Shown: one piece after another, positions 1 to 11,010 of the stretch
Numbering within the stretch: position 1 is the stretch's first letter
Layout of the letters: every line of letters begins with the position of its first letter
NCBI RefSeq assembly: GCF_018991925.1
Contig: NW_024748870.1
Span: 5,633,193 to 5,697,192, forward strand
Direction: 5' to 3'
Origin: Homarus americanus
Lineage: Eukaryota; Arthropoda; Malacostraca; Decapoda; Nephropidae
DNA: 64,000 nt
Made by a program: the position numbers and the translations under genes
The notes under the pieces: model-generated
Told to the model about the DNA's origin: nothing
Database searches by the model: none
The model's input: the letters and a program-made list of their open reading frames with translations, nothing else

Positions 1-1139
1 GCTTCTCCAACATGTGAGTGATCCATGTGAAGTAAACAACCTACAAGTAAACTGTAGAAGCCTGACCTGAACCGAGATGTACGAAGCAGTTTCTTTTCTT
101 CCAAGGACAATCTCCACACCTGCAATCCACCTGTAGCATATTTCACTCTCTTTCTCTCTGGTTTAGCAAAATGATTTTTCCAACCCTACCGTTCCATCTT
201 TTACTCCCTGTGATCTCACCTTTCAACTACATCCCAAGAAAAGGTAAATCTCCTTGGCGTCACCTTTACTAAGAATTCAATCACTGACCCAGGCAATAGT
301 CTCCCTCAATCGCCAGTACTCCAGCCGCCACACTTACCCGAAATTCTATATTTGTAACATTTTATCATCTTTAGTTCCTGGTATATAAGGCATTCATTAA
401 CTAGCCTTTCCTGCCGCCCATATTCCCTTGATCTCTTCTTTTGTATCCGAATTATCACACTTAAAGTACTTTGTCACCAATGCTGGAGTTCCCAAGGTCC
501 TGTGCTTAGCCCTATCCGAGTTCAACTATATATTGAGAGTCTCTATTAATAATCACACTATGTATCACACTATGTATCACAATTCATTATTATGCCTCCT
601 ATCCATCGGCAAATCATACTTCCACTCAGTTCCTAGTAGTATTTTATCTCATTGTCATCACATTCATTTTGGAGGATGTTAACAATGTTATATTCGAAGA
701 TTTTTAGCATCACAGAATCGACTTTAATTATCAAGAGGACTTTAAACTTCCCCATCTTCAACTCCATATTCAAATATTCATCGCTTCTGCCTCTCTCTCG
801 TTCTCATTATCCTTCACTAAAGCCTTTGTACGTCCTTACAAGAGCCTCTTTCCTCAAGACGCTTTAATGGTCAGTGTTCCAGAGAATTTTAATCCATCTT
901 GTCACGCCTCGTTGAACAAAGACGTTCTACTCACAGCTCCACTATCTATCATCAACACAGTATTGAAACACCACATGTAGGAATATTCATCGGCATCTCT
1001 TTTTATATTCCTTGTACTTCACTACGGCAGCAGTCCCTCTCTGCATCTCCTCAAGTGTAACATATAAAACTTAATATTATCGTTTCCTTTGAGGAACAAG
1101 ACAGTTCCGCATGAACTGTTATTATTGATATGATTGTCA

Positions 1140-1142
<3 letters not shown>
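1..1142. other. AT-rich unassigned sequence
   Basis: No recognisable gene, RNA or element. Short frames at 428-682 and 652-867 on the plus strand are low-complexity Ser/Leu/His-rich translations with no family resemblance. A 12-bp direct duplication (TATGTATCACAC) lies near 558-580. Confidence 0.6.

Positions 1143-1171
<29 letters not shown>
1143..1171. repeat. (AT)n microsatellite
   Basis: A pure dinucleotide AT run of about 14 repeats, the shortest and first of many in the window. Confidence 0.95.
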
Positions 1172-1173
<2 letters not shown>

Positions 1174-1660
1174 TTATCGAAAAGGTCAGTTATTACTAAA
1201 ATCTTATAATATACTGCCATAAATATCCCTATCTCAATACCACAAACTAAATACTGTAATTCAGGTTGAAAACAAGAATGACAACTGTACATCAGAGACA
1301 ATAACTGCACGGTTACCAGAAGATAATTCCTATACTGTTGTCAATGGTCAGTTCTTATGTATTATATTACACGTCTTATTGTACCTTTACTGCAGTGGTC
1401 ACTTCAGCATCACTATATAACTTCTGTAAGGGTGTAAATATTGTAGTTTCCCAGCCCCTGGATCGTGGCACACAGTCCTCCAGTCTTCACCTGGATAACA
1501 TAATAATTTCCACCTACCAAGGGTGTCGTGCAGCCTCTCCGGCGACGGTCCTGTGTACTGTACAATACTACTGTTTCTATAAATCATAATACTAGCAGTA
1601 AAAAGTAAACCACGATTAATAAATCATGTAAAATGGTCACGATGTTATTAAGTGGGGGTG

Positions 1661-1662
<2 letters not shown>
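1172..1662. other. Unassigned sequence with a small minus-strand ORF
   Basis: The stretch is less AT-rich than its surroundings between 1440 and 1560. A 62-codon minus-strand frame (1399-1587) includes the segment GEDWRTVCHDP. It faintly recalls the SRCR motif, but there is no wider match, so I do not call a gene. Confidence 0.4.

Positions 1663-1696
<34 letters not shown>
1663..1696. repeat. (TG)17 microsatellite
   Basis: A pure TG run preceded by a short G-rich stretch. The His-Thr frame opposite it is a repeat artefact. Confidence 0.95.
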
Positions 1697-1697
<1 letters not shown>

Positions 1698-2456
1698 CAC
1701 TTTATATTACAGACAAGTATACAAAACAAGTTCACTAAAATTCTAATAGGCCAGACGTTACAGGTATGTGAATGGTAATGCCACACACATGATAAATGCT
1801 CTACAAAAATCATTGGGAAGTTTCCAAACATTTTTATTCACGGACCAAATGAATACTATTGCGTGCGATATAAAAAAAAAAGCAGCTTATTGCAAAAACT
1901 CACAAATATTCGTTTTTTGATCTTACGAGATGAATTTGGATGTAAACCATGCCTTACATATATTATAATAGGTCATATAGGGACATCTTTCTCTCTAATT
2001 AAACCTCGATTTACCTGTCTGTTTATTACCTGATTATCTAATTAATATTAATTGATCTATCGTAAATTTTTTTTATCTATTTCCTTTTGATATCTTTATA
2101 TGCCTCTAGGTATCTGATATTCTATTTGAGGGTAATTATGTTATATCTAGAACAAATCCAGATGTCCCGTATGAACGTAAACACTTTAGTTCAATATTAT
2201 TCACACGTACAAATGTAATAGGAGTATAGGTATATTTTGTGTAGCTACGTATATAAACACTAAGAGGCACATCCCACTGTAGAGTTATAAGCATAAACTT
2301 CTGTATCTTGGGAGGAGCATCAGAATTGACAAAATATATACTTGTATAGTCTGCATGTAATTAAAAAAAGTGTGATAATTAGTGTGATAATTGGTCGACA
2401 TGGAAGGTTTGCCTTGTGTGTTGTGGTAGATGATGAGAGTGTAGAGGTTATGTATG
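1697..2456. other. AT-rich unassigned sequence
   Basis: I see no gene, RNA or repeat array here. The sequence is AT-rich with many short homopolymer runs. Confidence 0.55.
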
Positions 2457-2537
2457 GAGAGAGAGAGAGAGAGGAAGGATGTGTGTAGGGTATTCCAGGA
2501 GTTCCCACGTGTACATTTGTGTGTCATGTATAGAATA

Positions 2538-2573
<36 letters not shown>
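2457..2573. repeat. (GA)n and (AC)17 microsatellites
   Basis: A short GA run (about 2457-2473) and a pure AC run (2540-2573) are separated by about 65 bp of unique sequence. Confidence 0.9.
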
Positions 2574-2575
<2 letters not shown>

Positions 2576-2685
2576 CCAAGGGCCTCATGGTCACTGGGCA
2601 CAACCCTCTCGTCTGCCACCATCTACAGTGTCTTGTGGGGACCAATGCATCTTTACAATACCGTTCTCTCTCACCCGCCTCACTA

Positions 2686-2718
2686 TTCTCCTCCTCTTCC
2701 TACTCCTTTTCTTCCTCC

Positions 2719-2752
<34 letters not shown>

Positions 2753-2786
2753 TCTCCTCCTCTTCCTACTCCTCTTTCTCCTCCTC
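2686..2786. repeat. Polypyrimidine CCT/CTT tract
   Basis: About 100 bp of almost pure pyrimidine on the plus strand, mostly CTC and CTT triplets, broken by two CTACTCC interruptions. Long mirror-like homopurine/homopyrimidine DNA can adopt triplex structure. The Ser-, Pro- and Arg-rich frames across it are artefacts. Confidence 0.9.
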
Positions 2787-5160
2787 ACAATTCTCATCTA
2801 CGCATTATTTGTCTTGTTTTATCGTCCCCAAAATCATCATAATCTGCGTCACCTCCACCAGAAAATTATGAACACAATATTCGACTGATTTCACTCAGCT
2901 AGACATGGGTTCTTTACCTATTAACAAGTATCGACTGTTTGTGAAGAAACAAGACAGATGAGATTATAATGAGTTTTTTCTCTTATATATGTAAAGTTAT
3001 TTCATAATTTATATTTTCCTAAGACTCCATAGACGAAAATCGAAAATATCAAGAAGGCAAATTTCCATATTCCTTGATTTTTGTTTTTATTCTTGTATTT
3101 TAAGATGAACTTTGGGAATCATAAACTTTACTGATATATTAAGATCCTATGCTATTAAAATTTCGTAAGAAGACGCAACATATGGTAAAAAATAAGACAC
3201 ACGTGAGAATATGACTCATGAAACTATTTCTACTTGGACGTATGTCTAGAATTTGCTTCGCCTCCTTTAAGCTTCAGTTAGTCCTGTTAATCTCAACATT
3301 ACAGACTTGAATGTGAGATACAGTGAAATCTCTATTTAACTGAATATATGGAGAGGAAAGTCCATTATATAGAGCTTCATAGCTGAAACTTCATGTTTAG
3401 CGCAACTTAAATTTTGATATTTAATTTTTATTTTATAGCGTAATCTCTTTTGGAAATGCCATTGTTTTTTTTATCCTTGCATTTGTGTCTGTGTGGTAGA
3501 GTTATCTTGGGATTCTTCGGTCTGACTCATAAAATCATTAAATTCTTTAAATATTCGTAGTTAAAATGAGTGACGGCAATTTTGATAATATATTTGTATT
3601 GATTTAAGGTGTTCTTGGTGCACACAATCTGTTACATATTTCATTTCTCTCTTCTCCATGAGTTCATAGGAAAGCAGCACACGTATTGGTACAGAGACAA
3701 GAAGAAGTTGAGAGATTTACAAAATTATAACAAAACTAGATTGGTGATTGCTCAAAATAATGACACTTTAAAATTTACTCACATTTAGAGTGACAACACA
3801 CGCCCTACTGTCTTAAGATATAATATAAAAGAGGATATGAACTAATTCGTTTCAGAAATGTCTTAGTCTATTATCAAGAGTCACTCTATAATATCTCAAA
3901 GGCGTGATCCTATACACATTCGTAATACCTAAACCTAACACCATACTGCACGTTGCTCTCTCATTTACTCGATAACTTGTCTTAACTTCCCGATAATTGC
4001 TTCTAAACGCTCCCTACTATAATTATTTTGTTCGGTTTAAAATTCCTTGATATTTCTTTTCTTTTTTCAGTAATCTAAGTCTCATATTAGTCCACCTGCT
4101 AGAGCGCTTCTTGTACACCTCTAGAGAAGTTTCTACACGGGATCACGTCATTATTCTAGAATATTTATTCACTTTCTCATATTCTTAATTCATATATTTT
4201 GGGAATCTTAAAATTTAATACTGTATTGTTAATTTTGATTCCTTGTCATCTTACTTATCCTAAGGAGGGTTCTCAACTGCTTTGACTGTCATCTAATGCT
4301 TTCTGACTTTCTTCAGCTGGATATTATTAAAATCCTTAAGTCTTTCATTACCATGCTAACTATCTGTATACAAAAGAATTCTGCGATGGAATATCTTATA
4401 TCTCTTGAAAACAATGACTTAATTCCTGAGCATTATCTCTTAATGTGATATCAGCTCCTTAGTCATAAGTTTTTCCTATCATAATAGATATTTTCATTCT
4501 CCCCAGTTCTATATTAATCTCATCTGTGACTTATTAAATTTTCAGAATCTATTTTGTAAGATATAAACCCGCTGTTATTATTTTCTTGATCTGGTTTCAT
4601 GTATAAAACTGGGTAATGGAGAAGCTCATTATTTATTTTTATGTCTTAATGTTTAAAATAATATCAAATATCCTTTTATATTAAGTATTACGTAGACAAT
4701 ATGTACTGTACAATATGAATACCGAATGACCATTTTCAGCTGTTTAAGAAAAAAATATTCATACACATATGTTAAGTAACTGTGAAAGACTTTTATCAAA
4801 ATTATCAAGAATATTAACAGTAGTATTGAAGACAACAAAATATTGCAGTTGTTGTCCACCAGGTGAGTCACCGCCGCCTGAGCTAAGATCACCGCCGACA
4901 TTGCTGACACCATCGTCCGTCTTATTCTGTTTCTTGTTACTTGTGTCGCATTTATTTTTCTCTTCATATTTTCTTCTTTGGTTTATTGTATTAACCGAGA
5001 TATCCAATTAGTAATGTTGTATTTCTTCATTGTAACTTCACCGCGCGTCTTATTATTCTGTAGCATTGTTTATGATATGCCGGCTACTAAATTTACACTC
5101 GGTTCACAGCTGCGTCTGTGTAAGTTAGTGAGAATCGGTGCACGTGTAAGTGGTTTATAA
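2787..5160. other. AT-rich unassigned sequence
   Basis: About 2.4 kb with no supported gene, RNA or array. The one compositional outlier is 4850-4925, a GCC-containing patch (CACCGCCGCC) that gives a Gly/Ser-rich minus-strand frame and a consensus-like donor CAG|GTGAGT at about 4862 on the plus strand. With no second splice signal this is not enough to call an exon. Confidence 0.5.
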
Positions 5161-5500
5161 GTGCACCTGCCAGCATGTCTGGGCGTGCGTGTTTGTTTGT
5201 TTGTGCTTCTATGTATGAACTTACGCATGCATCTATGCGTGTGTTTACATGCTGGTATGTGTGTGTGTGTGTGTGTGTGTGTGTTTCTGTATATGTATGT
5301 GTTTGTGGGTATGTCAGTTTACGTATATGTTGAATATATCTATATATTTATGTATTTGTTTTATATGAATGCGCAGCATGTATGTGCATTGTGCATATAC
5401 TGTATATGAATATGCTTTATGTGTTTACGTGAATGTGTGTATGAGTGCATGGGGTGTATACATGTGCACGATTATGCATGTCAGTAGGTTTGTATGTAAC
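5161..5500. repeat. Cryptic TG-rich simple sequence with (TG)14
   Basis: Purine-pyrimidine alternating sequence (TGTG, TATG, CATG, GCATG) with a pure TG core at 5258-5285. The mix looks like an old TG microsatellite that has accumulated substitutions on both sides. Confidence 0.8.
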
Positions 5501-5663
5501 TGCAAGACCGAATGTACAAACATTAATTTGCATGTTATTTCATGTTTAATCATGAAATGTTGTCGCTGGAGGAACTACACGTCAAGTGCATGAACAAATG
5601 AGATCATCTGTTTCTACTGTTATTGACAGCCGTGTACACCGCCTGGCTGTGTGTCCATTTGTG

Positions 5664-5805
<142 letters not shown>

Positions 5806-5869
5806 TTAAATAAATAATATAGAAATAAACAAAATGGAAGAAGACTAATTTTGTATCTCAATAAATCCT

Positions 5870-6860
5870 GATAAGAGTTAGGCCAAAGTCATAAAGCTTT
5901 TTCATTCAAAAGTCATTCATTAATGGCTAATCATCCAAGGACACGATTATTCGTCCCTAAGTTATTCAAATAAATTAATACGTGATTAAAAAGTATATTA
6001 TCTAAATATCCGAACTTTCACGATATTTATAAATTATTTCTCAACTGCATTATCTAACACCCCGATTATATCACCACAGTTTTTGATGTAAAAAATTATC
6101 AAACAAATCCTATAGAAAGGTTTTGGGCAATGTATCTTTTCAACTTAGATTATTTAAAAATACTATTTTATCCAACATTATCCAGGAGTCCGTTATTTCC
6201 AGAACTCATTACACGTAACGAATTGATTATTCGGAACTGAGTCGCCGACGATCGTGTTACTCAAAGACTTCATTATCCAGTCGACCAATGACCTTATTAT
6301 ATAAGAACCCCTTGGGTTTCTACTGATTTAGCTAACGTCTCAATTAACTAATGACTCGATTAATTAATGAATTCATTAGACTGGAGACGATGCTTATTAA
6401 AGGACGTGTTCATCAGACGACAGCTCCTTTAGTCAACGAGACTTGGCAAACGTGTTGATAGAGGAACGACAACATTACCGAAAGACCTCATTTGTCAACG
6501 ACCTTATTAGCGAATTTATAAATTAACCAATGACATCGTTAATCCATCAATTCCTATTATACACGGCTCCTTTAATCTGTAAGTCAAACCTATAAACAAT
6601 GACTCCTTTAAGAACGGCTCCTTTTAAACAACGAATCTTGCAAACAACGACTTTATCTCCTGTCGTGCCATTAAACCAACGAGACCCTTGGCTAACGATC
6701 TATTTGGGCGACTCCTGTAATCAAAGGCACAGCAAACTAATTACTCCATTAGAAAATAGCTCCTTTAGCTAATAAGTAACTCGACCCATGATTCAACGAG
6801 CAATTTAGCTACTCCACACTGAACAGCCTTAGTAATAGTTCAAGCTAATTATCTCTCAAT
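5870..6860. repeat. Strongly decayed minisatellite
   Basis: Related phrases recur every ~16-18 bp or multiples: GCTCCTTTA, ACTCCTTTA, CAACGA, TTAGCTAA. Examples are near 6429, 6565, 6602, 6616, 6707 and 6760. Copies such as TTATCTAACACCCC near 6050 resemble the young 16-bp unit downstream, so the array may be its ancestor. The period is easy to see but individual copies are highly diverged. Confidence 0.6.
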
Positions 6861-7050
6861 CTCAGTATCTAACAACCTCAGTATCTAACAACCTCAGTAT
6901 CTTACACCCCCAGTATCTAACACCCCCAGTATCTAACAACCTCAGTATCTAACAACCCCAGTATCTAACAACCCCAGTATCTAACAACCTCAGTATCTAA
7001 CAACCCCAGTATCTAACAACCCCAGTATCTAACAACCCCAGTATCTAACA
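6861..7050. repeat. 16-bp minisatellite, burst 1
   Basis: About 12 copies of a 16-bp unit CAGTATCTAACAACCC, with C/T variation at the 3' end (AACCTC or AACCCC) and ACACCC variants. Copies are nearly identical, so the burst is recent compared with its flanks. Confidence 0.95.
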
Positions 7051-7184
7051 TTCTACGTACTTGTTATCTATATCTAGTTTATTATCTAACAACCTCTATC
7101 CTGCCATATCTATATCTAACAACCCATACCTTGTTATCAATCATCTATATCTAACTCTTATCTTATCTAACAACCTTGTATCTA
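7051..7184. repeat. Spacer between 16-bp bursts, first copy
   Basis: Irregular TTATCT-rich sequence starting TTCTACGTACTTGTTATC and containing TCCTGCCATATC and CCATACCTTGTTATCAATCA. The same ordered phrases recur at 7368-7444, showing that spacer and array were duplicated together. Confidence 0.85.
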
Positions 7185-7349
7185 TTCCCCCAGTATCTAT
7201 CAGTATCTAACAACCCCAGTATCTAACAACCCCAGTATCTAACAACCTCAGTATCTAACAACCCCAGTATCTAACAACCCCAGTATCTAACAACCCCAGT
7301 ATCTAACACCCCCAGTATCTAACAACCTCAGTATCTAACAACCCCCTGT
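7185..7349. repeat. 16-bp minisatellite, burst 2
   Basis: About ten copies of the same 16-bp unit as burst 1, with the same C/T variants, ending in a C-rich junction ACCCCCTG. Confidence 0.93.
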
Positions 7350-7714
7350 TATCTACCGGTCATATTATTCTACATACTTGTTATCTATCTAGTTTATTAT
7401 CTATCTATCCTGCCATCTATTGCCCATACCTTGTTATCAATCATATCCTCTTATCTTTCTACATTGTTATTCATCGATATTGTTATCTGTCTATTATATT
7501 ATCAATACATTTTACTTTACATCTACCTTGTTATCTAATCCCCTTGTTATCAGTACACCCAGTCAATCATCCTCTCTGTTATCCTACAACCCTGCTTTGA
7601 TATGAGACTGTTATCCCAAGTCTATGGTATCTATGGACACTTCTATCTTACTAAGATGTTATCTATCGACTCTGTTATTCAAGATCTCGTTATCATTCTA
7701 GGACTCTCTCTTAT
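7350..7714. repeat. Second spacer and decayed TTATCT repeats
   Basis: 7368-7444 matches the spacer at 7051-7144, offset 317 bp at its start and 300 bp at its end. Further right the phrases CTTGTTATCTA, CTGTTATCC and TTATCTATCGAC continue every ~15-25 bp to about 7700, a decayed right flank of the same locus. Confidence 0.75.
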
Positions 7715-7798
7715 GGAGTACAGTAGCCAAGTGGTTACAGAGCTTCACTGTATCCCCATGAGTCTTAGGTTTGTGCCCCACCTTATAAACTCATTAAA
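7715..7798 (+). mobile_element. tRNA-derived SINE-like remnant
   Basis: Box A of an internal pol III promoter is visible as TAGCCAAGTGGT at 7724-7735, close to TRGCNNAGYNGG. After 33 bp comes a box B-like GGTTTGTGCCC at 7768-7778 (consensus GGTTCGANTCC with a CpG-type C-to-T loss). The unit runs into an (AC)n tail, as many tRNA SINEs do. No second copy of the body is in the window, so the family is unnamed; an isolated decayed tRNA gene is possible but would not explain the tail. Confidence 0.5.
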
Positions 7799-7806
7799 AC
7801 ACACAC

Positions 7807-7869
<63 letters not shown>
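7799..7869. repeat. (AC)35 microsatellite
   Basis: A 71-bp AC run with one interruption (GC near 7811). It directly follows the SINE-like body and is probably its 3' tail. Confidence 0.95.
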
Positions 7870-7870
<1 letters not shown>

Positions 7871-8395
7871 CAACTATCTTACAATGATTCCTTAAGGATC
7901 AGTTAGCCATTACCACATCAATATTAACATCCTCAGTCAAACCAAAACAAGTCATCACTCCAGATATTACCGGACACACAGGAACTATAAGGTAAACACA
8001 GATGGCTTACAAATGATAATAAACATTAACATTAAGCATTACTTTATCATATACATATATCTTACTAGCCAAGATCTCTAATTATTGAGATATTTCATTA
8101 TCTTCCAGGATATTCTACTGGTGTTATAAAGGATACAATCTGCGGCTTCTGGTGAACTGAGATAAATATATAAAAATGCAAAATTCTACAAAATGAAAAA
8201 CACTACTTTATAAAACAATGGGTAAAAATGTGATGTTTTATGCGTTATTCTACGATAAAGCGACGGCTAGGTGGTTATAACTTACCGATGCCACAAAGGC
8301 CGCGATAAAACCTGAAGATGCTTCGGGGCTGAATTAACTACATACAGAGACTTAGGTGCTCACATTATATGAGTGGGTGGATCATAAAGCAACTG
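7870..8395. other. Unassigned sequence with a weak tRNA-like box A
   Basis: Mostly unique AT-rich sequence. GGCTAGGTGGTTATAAC at about 8265 resembles box A, but no convincing box B follows, so I do not call an RNA gene. Confidence 0.4.
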
Positions 8396-9332
8396 TGAGG
8401 CAGGTGTTGGTGTACGTGAGGCAGGTGTTGGTGTACAGGAGGCAGGTGTTGGTATACGTGAGGCAGGTGTCGGCGTACGTGAGGCAGGTGTTGGTGCACA
8501 TGAGGCAAGTGTTGGTGTACGTGAGGCAAGTGTTGGTGTACGTGAGGCAGGTGTTGGTGTACAGGAGGCAGGTATTGGTGTACGTGAGGCAGGTCTTGGT
8601 GTACATGAGGCAGTTGGTGTACATGAGGCAAGTGTTGGTGAACGTGAAGCCTTGATGTACGTGATGCAGGTGTTGGTGTGCAAGTGTTGGTGTACGTGAG
8701 GCAAGTGTTGGTGTACGTGAGGCAGGTGTTGGTGTACATGAGGCAGGTGTTGGTGTACGTGAGGCAGGTGTTGGTGTACGGGAAGCAGGTGTTGGTGTAC
8801 ATGAGGCAGTTGGTGTACATGATGCAAGTGTTGGTGAACGTGAAGCAGGTGTTGGTGTACGTGAGGCAGGTGTCGGTGTGCGGGAGGCAAGTGTTGGTGT
8901 ACGTGAGGCAGGTGTTGGTGTATGGGAGGCAAGTGTTGGTGTACGTGAGGCAGGTGTTGGTGTACGTGAGGCAAGTGTTGGTGTACGTGAGGCAGGTGTT
9001 GGTGTGCGGGAGGCAGGTGTTGGTGTACGTGAGGCAGGTGTTGGTGTACAGGAGGCAGGTGTTGGTGTACGTAAGGCAGGTGTTGGTGTACGTGAGGCAG
9101 GTGTCGGTGTACGTGAGGCAGGTGTTGGTGTACGTGAGGCAGGTGTTGCTGTACGTAAGGCAGGTGTTGGTGTACGGGAGACAGGTGTTGCTGTACGTAA
9201 GGCAGGTGTTGGTGTACGTGTTGGTAGGGCAGTGTTGGTGTACATGAGGCAGGTGTTGGTGTACATGAGGCAGGTGTTGGTGTACATGAGGCAGGTGTTG
9301 GTGTACATGAGGCAGGTGTTGGTGTACAGGGT
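8396..9332. repeat. 21-bp minisatellite (~44 copies)
   Basis: The unit begins GGCAGGTGTTGGTG and ends TACGTGA. The commonest variants are TACGTGA/TACATGA and GGCAGG/GGCAAG. Because 21 is divisible by 3 and the unit has a stop in only one frame, five of six frames stay open, giving spurious heptapeptide proteins (VLVYVRQ on plus; HLPHVHQ, TYTNTCL and SRTPTPA types on minus). The last five units share the ACATGAG variant, and a block at 8597-8650 recurs at 8793-8846, which points to local reduplication. No protein is supported. Confidence 0.95.
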
Positions 9333-9788
9333 ATACAGCATCAATGAACTGTCTGTATCTTCAGAGGACAGTAACTCTAACTTCAAATTGACAAGACACA
9401 CTGAATACTGAAGAGCCTTGTTGTGTGAATTTATGAATATGATCGATACACTCCATATGTTAGGGATCTTACAGCATTCAAGGGTCCTCAAGATGTTGAT
9501 TAATTTGCTTTATATTGCAGAGTATGGTATATCAGCAGGGGGTATATCACAGAGACAAATCATACGCCTCTCAGAGTATAACGATAAGCTTCACGAAATT
9601 CTTGCTTGGTGTGTGAAATTATGGAGTATGGTATATTAAGGCTGATATATCACAAGGGTATGTCATATACTGTGATAGGAGCCACATAAAGTAATTCTAA
9701 TAGTATGCTAAGGATAATCGCAAGCTTAATTTGATAGTAACTCTACAATCGGTGGTCCCCTGTGAGGCGTTTGTAATATTGGCTGATG
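9333..9788. other. Unassigned sequence with ~104-bp decayed duplication
   Basis: GAGTATGGTATAT followed by ATATCACA occurs near 9520 and again near 9624, a diverged direct duplication. No gene is recognised. Confidence 0.5.
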
Positions 9789-10229
9789 ACTGGCTGGCTG
9801 GCAGGCTGGCAGGCTGGCAGGCTGGGCCACGCTAAACAGCATATAACATGTATCGTATTAAGTCGACTGCAGCAAGAAAGAGCGTCCGTCGGTCCTAGGA
9901 GGGGGGAGTTGGTGGGGGGTGTAGGAGAACGGGAGTATTCCACGCCGGCCAATCAAATTACGGCGAGCACTTGCCTTTTCAGGGACGACTTCAGCAATCA
10001 GACAATGAACCAAAAGCTGAATTTAACGTTGAAGATTATACAGCAATGTAGCGTTACTTTCGGTAGCCAATTACAAGCCATGCTTCCGTGCTTATGTGAT
10101 TTTAGACAACAATGCAATTCATCTCCAAACACATATCATTTAATTAATCAATTTCTGATGAAGTTTCCGAGCGGTATGGCGTTGCTTCGTTTTTGTTTTA
10201 TGTTATTTCTTTTTATATGTGAGGGTTAG
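9786..10229 (+). other. 147-codon ORF of unknown significance
   Basis: The longest ATG-initiated frame outside tandem repeats. Its first ~17 codons are the GGCTGGCA repeat (Trp/Gly/Ala-rich). The middle is mixed, with Gly/Arg/Glu-rich sequence and then Asn/Gln-rich NQKLNLTLKII, and the C-terminus is hydrophobic and Phe/Leu-rich (about residues 130-144). I recognise no domain. Roughly one frame of this length is expected by chance in six frames of 64 kb, so I do not call it a gene. Confidence 0.15.
9790..9826. repeat. 8-bp tandem repeat GGCTGGCA
   Basis: About four copies of GGCTGGCA in a row. Confidence 0.9.
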
Positions 10230-10346
10230 CGCAGTTGATGTGATGTTCTGAACAGGCGTCATCAACATACACGTTCTGCTTCTGCCAACATTTATTCTGT
10301 GAGTGAGGAGGGTGAGGGTTAGAGGATGTTCTAGCAGAGACTTGTT
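9827..10346. other. Unassigned mixed-composition sequence
   Basis: Contains a G-rich patch at 9900-9930 (AGGAGGGGGGAG, GGTGGGGGG). Apart from the ORF described separately there is nothing assignable. Confidence 0.4.
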
Positions 10347-10497
10347 CGTGTGTGTGTATGTTTTGTGTATGTGTGTATGTGTGTGTGTGTGTGTTTTTTT
10401 TATATATATCACAGTCAACAAACAGCACTCATGCTCTGATCTCTCTCACCCACCCACCCACCCATCAAATCATCCCACCGACGCACGCACGCAAGGA

Positions 10498-10533
<36 letters not shown>
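10347..10533. repeat. TG, CACC and (AC)17 microsatellite cluster
   Basis: Imperfect TG/TATG (10347-10394), T-run, (CACC)4 (10448-10463), GCAC repeats (about 10481-10494) and a pure AC run (10499-10533) within 190 bp. Confidence 0.9.
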
Positions 10534-10535
<2 letters not shown>

Positions 10536-10744
10536 TTTTTACACACATTCACGCACATCAACACATAAACACAACTTTGTTTTTCTTATCTTCTTCTTCA
10601 GCGTCATTTTGGCTACGAAATGGAATCCAGTTGGAGGCACTAAATTCTTGATTAATTATGTTCATGTCGTGCTGATGAAGGCAGGAGTTTTAATGTCCGT
10701 ATACTGTTCCCAGACCCGTGTATATACTAATAAATATTTCACGG

Positions 10745-11010
10745 ATATACACTGCATGTGACGTTAACTTGGTATGATTATAGTATAGTGAATTATCAGA
10801 GGCCCAATTATATATTACAGGTATACTCTGCATGTGTTGTGAGTTGTGTATGATTATAGTATAGTGAATTATCAGAGGCCCAATTATACATTACAGATAG
10901 ACTTTGCATGGGCATGAGTTTGGTATAATTATAACATGTTTAATTATTGTGAATTATTGGCGTCATAGTTATATTTTGGAGATATATTGTGTGCGGATTA
11001 TAGTAGTATG
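10745..11010. repeat. ~76-bp tandem repeat, 3-4 copies
   Basis: Copies start near 10745, 10821, 10896 and 10981. The first two are almost identical over GATTATAGTATAGTGAATT and AGAGGCCCAATTATA. The third is clearly diverged (TATAATTATAACATG, GGCGTCATAGTTATA) and the fourth is barely legible. Age increases from left to right. Confidence 0.85.

Noticed and set aside
1399..1587. SRCR-like GEDWRTVCHDP in a minus-strand frame
   Set aside because: Only a few residues match; no flanking cysteine pattern, no splice context.
2591..2797. Arg-rich minus ORF resembling a protamine-like basic protein
   Set aside because: It is the polypyrimidine tract read backwards (AGG/AAG codons).
4850..4870. Consensus 5' splice donor CAG|GTGAGT
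   Set aside because: A single donor match is expected by chance in 64 kb; there is no acceptor or recognisable exon next to it.
6861..7349. Possible CRISPR-like array (repeat plus spacer)
   Set aside because: Units are directly adjacent 16-bp tandem copies without unique spacers, and the context is eukaryotic.
8262..8332. tRNA-like GGCTAGGTGGTTATAAC
   Set aside because: Weak box A and no acceptable box B or stem pairing seen by eye.
8382..9491. 369-codon minus-strand ORF with Thr/Pro repeats resembling a mucin-like or structural protein
   Set aside because: Four other frames of the same array are equally open, and the repeat tracks the 21-bp DNA unit, not a protein constraint.
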